From: Lasiosphaeria ovina
Lineage: Eukaryota > Ascomycota > Sordariomycetes > Sordariales > Lasiosphaeriaceae
Reading direction: 5' to 3'
DNA length: 64,000 nucleotides
NCBI GenBank assembly: GCA_033439765.1
Contig: JAULSN010000001.1
Coordinates: forward strand, 6,076,001-6,140,000
The notes below the pieces were generated by a model that was not told where the DNA came from, did not search any database, and worked only from the letters and a program-made list of their open reading frames with translations. A program made the position numbers and the translations under genes. Numbering within the stretch: position 1 is the first letter of the stretch; the number at the start of each line of letters is the position of its first letter. Shown here in pieces: positions 35,699-45,097 of the stretch.

Positions 35699-37345
35699 TC
35701 AAAACCTCGCCCCTGCGGTGTGGTCATGCAACGCCGCCCCTCCGGTCCCCCTGCCCGACGACGACTGCTCAATAGCCGCATCAAGCTGCCGCTCCTCCTC
35801 CTCGAGCCGGTGCAGCTCGTCCTCGGTCATGCCCTCCTCGACGAGGTGGGCATACTGGGCCGACACGCCGTGCGGGGTGACACGGCCCGGCGGCACGGGG
35901 CTGGTCATGGCGCTGCGCGTCGTCGTCGTTGTCGTCTCATCGGCCGCGGTTGTTATTACTGCTGTTGCTGTTTGTGGGCTCGATGATCCTAGTCGCGAGG
36001 CGGTCGGCCGGTCCGAGTACAGTGTGTAGGACCGCGACGACTGGTCGGGCGGCGTTGGCGAGGATGGATGCTGTTGTTGGTGTTGCTGCTGTTGCTGTTG
36101 GTGTTGCTGTTGAAGCAGGAGTTGTTGCTGCTGCTGCTGAGCTGCTGGGTGGCGGCGGTGTACTACGACTGGTGCGACAGGTGTTGCACCGGGGGCGGCG
36201 GCGACAGGCGGGATGATAGTGGTGGGGGGCGTTTGATGTAGCGAGGCCTCGTGGTAGGGGGTGCCTGTGACACCACCGCCAGCAGCAACTGCGACGCCGT
36301 CGTCCGAGTACGGCGAGTGCGGCGAGCCGTCGACGTCGACGCCGGCGCTGGCCTCCTCCTTCTCGGACATGATGAGGTTCTCGGGCCGGTGGTGGCGGTC
36401 GGTGCCATACGGGTCCGCGGCGCTGCCCAGCGCCAGCCGCGACTGCTGCCGTCGCCGCCGCCGCAATATGAGCAGGATGATGCCGGCGATGATCGCCAGC
36501 CCCGCGACGCCCGCGCCCACGGCAGTGCCGACGATGGCGCCGATGGAGAGGCCGCCGCCGGACCCGCCGCCCGGCTTGTCGGCTTCCGGTACCGCGACGG
36601 CGGTGGTGGTGGACGTGGACGTGGACGTGGCGGTGCTGGATGTTCCCGTCGTTGTTCCGGCAATGGGCGCGATGCCAGTGGTCAGAGTCGTGTTGACCTC
36701 GGTGCGGTGCGGGTTCGGGTCGGCCAAGATGGGGTTTTGCTGGGCTTTGCCTAGGAGGTCCGCTCTGCCCACGTCGACAAACGTGAAGGCCCTGCTGTAA
36801 CTCTTGCCGTCGCCATTGGGCCACACGGCCTCAAAGTACAGGGCGACCGACTGTATCGCGAGGATGTTTGTCTGATTGGTGAAGAAGACGACGCCGCCGT
36901 TTTCCGTCGAGTCGACTGTTTGCCATGTCCCTGTTAGCAAAGCCCTTGAGCGGGAGGTCCCGTGTTCAAGCCCACCTGTAAGCGGTATCCCGTTATCGGT
37001 GCCGGTGAATTGCCGCCTCTCGGGGGTGGCACCAGGGCCTCCTGCGTTCCCGCTCCCGATGGCCTGGCTGGCGGCGGGATTGGCGGTGCCGTTGCCAATC
37101 TGCTTCTCGAGGTTGCTGTCGTCGATGTAGAACAGCCTGATCTCGTTGATGCGGATTCCCGGCGACAGCCAGCTAAAATTCTTGCTTATCGCCGCAGTAT
37201 CATCCGTGAGACTGAATATGGCTTTCTGCGGGTTTGCCGGGTCGCTTCCCGTGAATGACGCTTCCTGAAACTCAACGACGTCGCCATTGGCAGTCCCCAA
37301 ACAAAGGGCGGCTAGTAGCCAGGCCCTCCCTGCAGATATTCGCAT
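35699..37345 (-). CDS. Sensor-like type I membrane protein, Ser/Thr-rich ectodomain and polyQ tail
   Basis: The ATG at 37343-37345 gives 548 residues if read without splicing. Residues 1-21 (MRISAGRAWLLAALCLGTANG) form a signal peptide. The ectodomain has N-glycosylation sequons (NFS, NGT, NQT, NTT) and a Ser/Thr-rich stem (about 225-255). A Gly/Ala-rich transmembrane helix (about 268-294) is followed by RRRRRQQ. The cytoplasmic tail carries a long Gln tract (36060-36140) and an acidic C-terminal helix (MTEDELHRLEEEERQLD). This layout resembles fungal cell-wall sensors such as Wsc/Mid2 types, but no WSC cysteine domain is present. A 45 nt in-frame candidate intron lies at 36931-36975 (LTG..LTGTWQ); removing it gives 533 residues. 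The function is inferred from topology. Confidence 0.8.
   Translation of the reverse strand: MRISAGRAWLLAALCLGTANGDVVEFQEASFTGSDPANPQKAIFSLTDDTAAISKNFSWLSPGIRINEIRLFYIDDSNLEKQIGNGTANPAASQAIGSGNAGGPGATPERRQFTGTDNGIPLTGGLEHGTSRSRALLTGTWQTVDSTENGGVVFFTNQTNILAIQSVALYFEAVWPNGDGKSYSRAFTFVDVGRADLLGKAQQNPILADPNPHRTEVNTTLTTGIAPIAGTTTGTSSTATSTSTSTTTAVAVPEADKPGGGSGGGLSIGAIVGTAVGAGVAGLAIIAGIILLILRRRRRQQSRLALGSAADPYGTDRHHRPENLIMSEKEEASAGVDVDGSPHSPYSDDGVAVAAGGGVTGTPYHEASLHQTPPTTIIPPVAAAPGATPVAPVVVHRRHPAAQQQQQQLLLQQQHQQQQQQHQQQHPSSPTPPDQSSRSYTLYSDRPTASRLGSSSPQTATAVITTAADETTTTTTRSAMTSPVPPGRVTPHGVSAQYAHLVEEGMTEDELHRLEEEERQLDAAIEQSSSGRGTGGAALHDHTAGARF
36060..36140 (-). repeat. CAG/CAA-rich coding tract (polyQ)
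   Basis: The plus strand shows GTTGCTGTTG-type repeats that encode Gln runs with His and Leu interruptions in the cytoplasmic tail of the sensor-like protein. Confidence 0.8.
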
Positions 37346-39267
37346 TTCTGGTCGTCCCTGGCTGTGGTTCCTGCCCAGCCGCAACACTTCCCGGTGCCCG
37401 AATTAATATCTCGCCGTCGTCTTGGGGCGAGATTGTTTTTTTGGGTTTGTTCAGGGAAGTGGTCTCATCGCCCCGTCCTCGCTCGGTCCTTGCCCTTGCT
37501 CGTTTTCCGTTTATTTAGCCAATTGTGTCCGCGCCCGGATGCCGTCAATCGAACCCGGCCGGGCCTGTTTGTGGTTTTGGCGAAAAAGGTCCTTTTGCTG
37601 TCTGCTGTTACCGGCGTGCTCAATGACGGCTGTGCCCGAGCGACGCCTTCGAGAAAGAAGGGACGACACGGAAAGGAAAATAAATGGAAAGGGAACACAA
37701 AGAGAGGCGAGAGAGGCACCGCCGTGGGAGAGAAAATATTAGACTGGAAAGGCAAGGCTCTCTCCGCGTGTCTGTTCTGTCTCGCAGTCAGCACTCTGAT
37801 GTGATGAACCCCCCCCCCCCCCCATTCGTGCACTACAAAATCCCGCCGTGGCCCCCCGAGCCGAGAGCCTTCAGCTGAGAAGCAGAGGATTACGCTTGCT
37901 CCCACGCCACCGCCCAAACCCCAAAGCCAAGCGCTGCTTGCCAAAGGGCCTGAGAGGCACAGCCTCACCAACCAAACGAGCTCCCCGTCTTTAGTTTCCA
38001 ACCTATGCCGCAAAGGGGGGAATATGGGAAGAGGGGGCCATCGGACCCCTGCTCTCCCGGCTTACTTGGCTCTGGTACGCTCTTGGGTCTGACCACTTCT
38101 TCTGGAAATGGACCATTCGGAACCAGACCCCCTCAATCGGAAGCTGGCGTACTTGAGACGCGCTGCAGTGACTCGGATATCTTTTTTTCTGCCCATCACC
38201 AGCATCGGAAGGAGGCACAGATAACGAGAAAGAACGGAGTCGGAGTAATCATCAATCAATAAATAGAGCAGTTCATATGCCATGCCATGTTCCGTAATTC
38301 CATGTAATTAGCTTAGGTTGACACGAGTAGACACCCAAGTATGTAGATACATAGTACTTACTTGCACGCCATCACACCATCACACAAGGACTTCAAACGG
38401 CTTCCCCAATGTTGCTGATTAAAGATGCCGACCGACGCCCCCTCCCCGGCCGAATAGAAAGGCGATGCACCGGCAGCCGACGGGCATCGTCCATCATCTG
38501 GGCCTATTGGGTGCAAGAAAGAGCACGGCTTCCTTCCACAGTCATGTACGTTTGCAGAATGATATGTAAGAAGACGGACAGACTTTGAACAGAGCAACAC
38601 ATGTGTGTCTTGGCACACTGTGGTCCGCGTATACATTTAAGTGTGGCCGACCTCCGTCTTGAGAACCCAGCGATCCGCACTGTCCAAGAGGGTGGGCAGT
38701 GGTCTTTGTTGGGTGTCAGCAACTGAGGGGCTGAGCTATTTATTGCTGACGATCCATCCTCCCGTCAAATTGTAGTTTAGTGTTGGACCCCTCACGCTCC
38801 AAAAGGCTTGTCGGCAAGCAAGCGGCTGATCCTAGTGAAGTTGACGTGCCCGTCTAGACCTGGGCTGATGGTCTTGGCCCGTTTCGGAGAATTGCCAGGT
38901 GGTTGCTGACTCGCTGGAAACCCAGGCTCTGGTTCCGGCTCCGATTCGGGTCCGGCTCCGGATCTTGGCTTCTTTCCACGGAATTCAAAGCACGATCCGT
39001 AACATTGCAAAGGGTCACGGCTTTAGGACGAGAGCGATTTGTGTTGTGATAAGTTAACACTTTGTCGTATCTGATTCCGATCAAAAAGATGCTGCGCGTG
39101 GTGTTGAGACTCGAGAGGCGTCAGCACTTGTGTAATCGCGTTTACTCCCCAATTCGACGACCGAACTCGACTCGACTTGCGCATGCTGCAGAGAAGGGCC
39201 GTCTGTTCGTGCAACGCTCAGTCGCCCGGTCGCCGATAGCTAGCCATAGCCATACTGCAACGCGCCC
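37346..39267. other. 1.9 kb intergenic region
   Basis: It lies between two minus-strand genes and holds the sensor gene promoter and the 3' flank of the TLS1 homologue. A C15 run sits at 37809-37823. Short open frames were not convincing. Confidence 0.55.
37809..37823. repeat. C15 homopolymer
   Basis: Fifteen C in a row (G15 on the sense strand of the sensor gene), about 465 nt upstream of its ATG. Confidence 0.85.
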
Positions 39268-40559
39268 TCATCTCTGCTTCCTGACTTGCTCCTTCAGTAA
39301 CAGATCTCGCATAGCCGCCCTAGCGTTTCGGCTACCACCCAACTTGGGGCCCTTGAGAATCTCATCTTGATTCGCCTTGGGGCGCGGCACTGCGTTTATA
39401 GCCGGCTTCCTCCGCCGGTGCCTCTGCGACATGGCATCCATGAAGTCGCGTCGGAACTGCTCCGCAATCCGGTCGTCTGCAGCCAGTTCTTCTTCGTCCA
39501 TGCCCGTCTCAGGGGCAGTTGTCTCAGGCGCCATGTCGTAGACGTCAACTATATCATATGTCAGCGCATTTATTCTCTCTTGAGAGAAACGTCGTTGCCC
39601 GACGAGTACGGGGTTGGGGTCGAGTGTTATACTCACGTCTGTTTTCGCTCAAAAACTCTTCGACGAGCTGATCACGCTTGATATCGTCACTTCCCCTCCG
39701 GTTCCTCGGCCGCCACGGCTTGCCGTCCGGTCCGAGGCGGGCTTTCTTGGGCGGACTGCCAGGCACCTCTTCATCTTCGGCGGCCAGGCCCTGGAGGCGT
39801 CGCCTCGCACGCTCCGTCATGGCGATGTTGCGGGCCCGAGCCTCGTCGCCGAGATCAATCTCCTGCAGCTTCCCAAGGAAGGCGCGCTGCGTCTCGACCT
39901 GCTTGCCGCCCACTGTTGCCACCGAATCAAAACCGCGGGCCGACTGCGACGTGCCGTCCTGGTGGCTGCTTTGCTGCTCCAACGCCTCGACAGCGTTCCG
40001 CTTCCGTCTAGCCAGCTCGGATTCTACATATTCCTCCCTTGCTTGATCAGCCACTGCCCGCAATGGTCGCGCCCCATGGGGGGTCTCTATTAGGAGAAGT
40101 TACTCACATGTGCTTATTGACCAGCTCGCCGGCCAGGCCTGTCTGTGGGGCAAAGCGCTTCGGGATGCCGCCTAGTATGAGGCCATCCGCGGCATCGGCC
40201 CCATCGTGCAGAACCATGCCCTGCTCCGTATTCCCGTTGGGTGCGGGGCTGTCGTCGCCATGCGAGAAGGCGCCGGCACGGAAGCCGACGCCGCCATGCC
40301 TGTGTTTTCGGGCGTTGCGCAATTTGAGCGCTTCTGCGACTGCCAGGCCCTGCTCGGCATCGGCATCGTCTGTCTCGGTGGCTGGCCCAGGGGCATTGGC
40401 GACTAGGGGTGCTGAGGGGCGGTCGAGGTGGTCGCTCTCGGCAGTTGCTGTTGGCACGTCGTCGGATCGCTGGCGATACATCTTCCTCTTTTTGCCCGGC
40501 CGGAAGACCACCTGCGGTGCTTCGCTCAGTGCTTCTGCATTTGAAGTTGGCGGTGCCAT
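39268..40559 (-). CDS. TLS1: Tls1/C9orf78 (HCA59 domain) spliceosome-associated protein
   Basis: Three exons (40108-40559, 39637-40037, 39268-39548) encode 377 residues; introns are 70 and 88 nt. The start is MAPPTSNAEALSEAPQVVFR. The middle carries the domain named for hepatocellular carcinoma-associated antigen 59: NKHM joined by splicing to EEYVESELARRK, then GDEARARNIAMTERARRRLQG. The C-terminus has LDVYDMAPE, FRRDFMDAM and a basic tail ending LLLKEQVRKQR. Human C9orf78 binds the late spliceosome, and S. pombe Tls1 supports splicing of shelterin transcripts and thereby telomere length and silencing. Splicing restores the HM-EEYVE and R-LDVYD junctions exactly. The N-terminal KKRKMYRQR is a possible nuclear signal. 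Confidence 0.9.
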
Positions 40560-40738
40560 GTTGTGGGTTGCTGTGGTTTGATGATGCTCTGGCGATGAGC
40601 GATGCGGAGGGAGCGCTGCTAGGATTGTAATGTTAGATATGGCGGCAGCAACTTCGCTGTACAACGGATATAGAATTACGGATAAGAGGTGGCGAAACCC
40701 AACCACGGCGCAGGGTGGGAGTAAGCCTCTTCGCCCAG

Positions 40739-40752
40739 TAACCCTAACCCTT
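40739..40752 (-). promoter_or_regulatory. Telomere-repeat-like box upstream of TLS1 homologue
   Basis: On the gene sense strand AAGGGTTAGGGTTA contains two telomeric hexamers in tandem, 180-193 nt upstream of the ATG. Teloboxes in other fungi bind Tbf1/Teb1-type Myb factors. Regulation of this gene by such a factor is inference. Confidence 0.4.
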
Positions 40753-43720
40753 GATTCCAGCGAGCGAGCGACGAATGACGAACTGAATGCGGCAATCGTG
40801 CCTTGGCTTTAGGTACCAAGGGTACTTAAAACGCCAAAACAACAAGTTCGTATCTCGATCTCTACTACCGACCAGGTACGTATATTCATCACAGCGATGA
40901 CAAATTATTTCTTCAAACTTTCCCGGCTGGTAGCCACGAAATATACTCGAGAGCCCACCAACTACGCCGGAGGGTACGAATTACTAAATATCCATACACG
41001 ATGATAAACGAGGCGTGGGTTGTTGCTCTGCCTGGACAACCGATAATATTATATTTCGTCTACTCAAGGAGATATAACATTATCTTATTACGGAAAGGCA
41101 TGGGCTTGGCGTCGACAATCACAACGACCAAAGCTGAAGAGAGGAAGTTGAAGACATAGTTTGAAGCTACTGAAAGATGTAGAAAAGTCGGGGAAGACCT
41201 AGACGGGGATATGGAGGCCTGGGCCTATTGGCCCGGGGATGAGTGTGTTTGGTCGTCGGTGGTTCGGTTCAATCAACGGATTCTAGATGTTCAGCTAGAT
41301 GCGGTATGTATCACAATCGCAAATGGATATCTCAAGACACTGTTGGTGCAGTTTTCTGCCATGCCCAGGGCAGTCAAAGGATCTAATATTCCGATGCACG
41401 AGCGCGGCGATAACAAACCAAGAAGTTGCAGTCCAAGACTGACCTGGAGGCTGGGGGTGTTCACTGTTGAGTTGACGACCTGGAAGTACAGTACATTACA
41501 ACCCAAGAAATCGCGACCTCGACCGCGCCTCCCCCTCGCATCGCTGCAACCCATCATCTGCCTATCACTGTTCTTGGTCTGTTCTTCCCCTTGTTCTTAG
41601 CCTGCCCCGAGCGCATGTCAATTGGACAACATGTCGCCAACTACACATCGCCGCATCAGCCCTACTTGTCGCGTTAGGCCGAGCGATCCGCCATCCAATC
41701 CTAAAATGCCGACTAGAAGTGCCTTCGAACGGCGTAGAACTTGTTCTGTTGCATCACCACGCGAGTTGTGACGCCCGTTCAAGGCACGACGCAAAACCCA
41801 CCTACACACGGAATACGGAATACAGGCGCCCAAAAGTCATGTGCGCACCGCAACCTAAGACTGGCCGCCAGGTGAAAGAAGTGTCGAGGCCAGGCGGGTA
41901 GTTGGCCGGCTGGCTAGACACGTCACAGGCCTCAGCCCGCGACATTTATTTATTTATATAGGTTTTTTTAGATTGCACGCGTAGAAAGACCGACCGAGTG
42001 ACCAACATTTGCTGCATCGCTTTCCGTCTCTAAAAATAAAAATAACCGCAAGGTTAGAGACCAGCGACGGCCCGCCCGCCCGGGTCGCCGCCCGCGGTCT
42101 GCCCAAGTTTCCCATGTTGCGGCCTCGCCCGAAATGGCGGCCGGTTCGGATACGGAGGCTGAACTGTCCGTATTGACATGTTCTCTTCGGAGCTGCAACC
42201 CACTTCCCAAAGTCAGAAAGACTGGTGTGAGAGACTGCCTCTCGCCTTCTGCATTTCTTCTCGTCTTGTTTTGGCTCCCCCCGGCCGCCCATCACGCAGC
42301 CGTTGTCAGAGAATCCGCAGATAGGGCGAATCACAAGCCCGAGCCCGGAAGTGGTCCTGGCGCTGCGCGGGGCCCTTGAAAATTCCCATGGCGTCGGAGA
42401 GGCCCGCCCGGCGATCACTGACGATCACCGACCGACCCCACCACCCCCTCCGCCACATGGACCCGACACAAAAAAGGGGGATGGGTCCAAAATGTCTCTC
42501 CTCCACTCCCAGAATACAAAAACCAAGCCGCCTCCGGCAGACACGGCAGGGCCAGACCGGGTCGCTGGCTTCTTCTTGGCGGCTTAGTGGTTGTCGCCCA
42601 GCTGTTTTTTGTTTTGTTGGCCTGAAAACTCGGACATGCACTTGCATTGCCTGAAGATGGACGTCCACGTGCACAGGACCGCTATGTGCATGTTGAACAA
42701 GTTAAGGGGGCACGCACTCGTGACAGACGTCGTTGGCATTAATAGCCTTAACAAACGATAGACAGACACCTGCCTTCTTGCTGCTTGCAGTCTACGACAC
42801 GATTCCGAAGTAACTCTCCCACTTGCACAAACTCTCCCTCTATCCTACCAAACTCACAGGACCCGCTAATCCGGCCCAGTTCGCTCTCTGTCCCCCAAGG
42901 TTCTTTTTCAGAAGGAACCCTTTTTGACCCGGTCCTCACTCGGCCGGACATGCCGTGTTGCGTCGTGTCATGTTGCGCCATGCCATGCATCGTGTGCTGT
43001 GTCTTTCTGAATGTTGCTGTGTGTATTTCGTAGATAGGTAGGTAGACAAACAGACACCGACGGCACAGTACATACTCCGTACAAAGGTATGCAATGCATT
43101 GCCCCTCTGGCTGAAGTCGCTTGCGACAAGAGCGTGAGTGTGAGAGGACGCGGGATCGCCGTCGCATCTCTCGCAGAAGCCACGGGAAAAGAAAATCTCG
43201 AAGCGTCTTTTTCTTCCATTCTTCTGACTGCCGAACACGTCCGGTTCACGGTTCAGTCAATGCCTTGGACTCTCGCCGTCCCGGTACGTATGTATTGTAC
43301 AAAAGCCAAGCGAAAACGCCCCAAACGAATATTCCAAAAACCAAAACGTGATACTACTACCTGTTCCCGGTTTCATTAACCTTGCTATAAATATTGAATG
43401 TCAAAATCACCTGACCACCTCCAGACTCCTCCAAGTCGAACAGTCAGTTTGCTGCATGGTGATGTTAGCTTGACAAGGTAGGAGAACGCTCAGGCAACGC
43501 AACAGGTAGCACAGTGCTGTTATTCAAAATGCAACTGTAGAGAGGGAACGGTGTCCGAAAATACGTACTTTGCGAATGGCAGCTTGGCAGGTCGGCCGTG
43601 GCTATTTTAGTATCTTGCCAGCCCTCGGGCCACGACCGACCAATATTGGGCGGGCCGGCTCTGCATGTTGCTCCTGCGATTGACGCAAGGAGAAGCCAAC
43701 CTAGGGGCCCTAGTCGGCCT

Positions 43721-43745
43721 GCAGCACAGCACAGCACAGCACAGC
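43721..43745. repeat. ACAGC pentanucleotide repeat
   Basis: Five tandem units (first one GCAGC, then four ACAGC) in intergenic sequence. Confidence 0.85.
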
Positions 43746-44194
43746 GCGCGGCACGGTACATGCATACATACATCAGCTCACGGCGAGGGCCAGCTGTGTG
43801 CATAATGAACAGAAACAATGTTTGGTAAAAATCGAATACTGCGCAGGCGAGTATCTCAGATCTAGGTTATGAACAAGGTATCCTCCCAAACGCCGCCGGG
43901 GATTTCCCGCCTGGCTTTGTCCCTTATGTAGCTACCTCTACCGCACGGACAGTAAAGCACTCCCGAATGTCCCCTTGTCTTTTGGGGCTTGTAGTAGACC
44001 CTCATGGATATCATAATAAACACCACCCTCATCAATAAAGCAATCGCTCCTATTCCAGTAACGCACGTGAGCCCCGTATGTCGCGTAGACATCGAAATCG
44101 CTGCGCCTCGTCCCTTTCCACAGCTCAAAATATCGTCGAATATGTACAGAGAATTTTGCGTGCAGAAGCTGCCGTTGTTTTCGGTCATCGTCCA

Positions 44195-45097
44195 TCAAAT
44201 CCACTGTGCCGCCCTGACTGGCCTTGAATCGCCAAAGAACATGACGGCCAGCCCTCGGATCTCGGCCAAGTAGTCTTCAGGGCCAAACTTGCATAGCCCT
44301 TTGGCGAGAAGCTCTTGCTCTTCAGCATCAACCTCGTTCAGCTGCTCCTTGACACCGTACTCCTCGGCAATCTCCGTGACTTGCGCTAGCTCCTGGCCGA
44401 ATGGATGATGGGCTTGCGAGGCGTCTTTCCTGTGCTGATATTGCGTCTGGGGCGAAGTCATGTATGAGAGCGAAGGGGCGTTGATAGTCCCGGTTGACAT
44501 GTTGGCCTTGTGGTTAGGAGGAGCCGAGCTCGCCGACGTGACAGAGGTTCCCGTGCTGCCAGATGACGACCGGGAAAAGCTGAAACTCGCCTTCGTCGAG
44601 AGGCTGTGGCTGGACTGCTCCGACATGCGGGAAATTGATCGTTGCCGCACTAGGTTGTCATACGACTTCTTGGTGTGAGAAGTTGCCCGCTGCGGAATGC
44701 GCGGCGCCTCTGTCGGGGTGGTGGGCGCGGTGGAGTGTCCTGGTACAGTAAAATAACTTGACAAGTGGTTCGGCTCTGGCGACAGAACTCTCTTTGGCGC
44801 TGACTCGATATCCGGACTCGTTGGTGGAGTTGAGCCGGCAGTGGGCGCGCCATCCGAGAGCTCATCGTCGGATCGATGCGAGGAGCCAGTCGAAGCCGCT
44901 GTCTTTGGGAAGAGATCTGGCGCGTTATATGACAACATGTTGGTGGTGTGGATAAGCTGGACAGGCGCAGAGATCTTGTGTCGGATAGAGCCGATCGATC
45001 CCTTAATTGTATTGCTCCGCTGCGGTGCGGCGTCAGCATCGCCTGTCTGGAGGCTCTGCTTTAGCCGCCGTGTCGTGAAGGCTCTTGCGATAGACAT
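44195..45097 (-). CDS. Conserved filamentous-fungal protein, unknown function
   Basis: A single exon encodes 300 residues from the ATG at 45095-45097 (MSIARAFTTRRLKQSLQ). Upstream the frame stays open further, but that part is not protein-like and no ATG there is better placed. Two ordered ends flank a Ser/Thr/Pro-rich disordered middle. The N-terminal part has GSIRHKISAPVQLIHTTNML, followed by YNAPDLFPKTAAS; the C-terminal part has HPFGQELAQVTEIAEEYG, EEQELLAKGLCKFGPEDYL and a short tail ending RAAQWI. I recognise this as a family found across Pezizomycotina without an assigned role. There is no signal peptide, TM helix or catalytic motif, so a cytosolic or nuclear scaffold is possible. The Ser-rich middle offers many phosphorylation sites. 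Confidence 0.82.
   Translation of the reverse strand: MSIARAFTTRRLKQSLQTGDADAAPQRSNTIKGSIGSIRHKISAPVQLIHTTNMLSYNAPDLFPKTAASTGSSHRSDDELSDGAPTAGSTPPTSPDIESAPKRVLSPEPNHLSSYFTVPGHSTAPTTPTEAPRIPQRATSHTKKSYDNLVRQRSISRMSEQSSHSLSTKASFSFSRSSSGSTGTSVTSASSAPPNHKANMSTGTINAPSLSYMTSPQTQYQHRKDASQAHHPFGQELAQVTEIAEEYGVKEQLNEVDAEEQELLAKGLCKFGPEDYLAEIRGLAVMFFGDSRPVRAAQWI

Larger units (their letters stand above)
40560..44194. other. 3.6 kb intergenic region
   Basis: It holds the TLS1-homologue promoter, with a telomere-like motif at 40739-40752, and the 3' flank of the next gene. An ACAGC array lies at 43721-43745 and a TACTCCGTAC motif at 43073-43082. A 129-codon open frame at 41211-41600 has no domain and looks accidental. 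Confidence 0.5.

Noticed and set aside
36163..36824. Long Arg/His/Pro-rich frames overlapping the sensor-like gene
   Set aside because: They are shadows of a GC- and repeat-rich coding sequence; the frame with signal peptide and TM helix is the real one.
36931..36975. Treating the 45 nt segment of the sensor-like gene as a certain intron
   Set aside because: The only branch-like TGCTAAC runs straight into the acceptor AG, too close for normal splicing, and the segment is also open in frame, so it is reported only as a candidate.
41211..41600. 129-codon plus-strand open frame in the 3.6 kb gap
   Set aside because: No recognisable domain, signal peptide or splice context, and low-quality composition; likely accidental.
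43938..44204. 88-codon minus-strand frame at the 3' end of the unnamed gene 44195-45097
   Set aside because: It overlaps the stop region in another frame and probably lies in the 3' UTR; charged but without motif.
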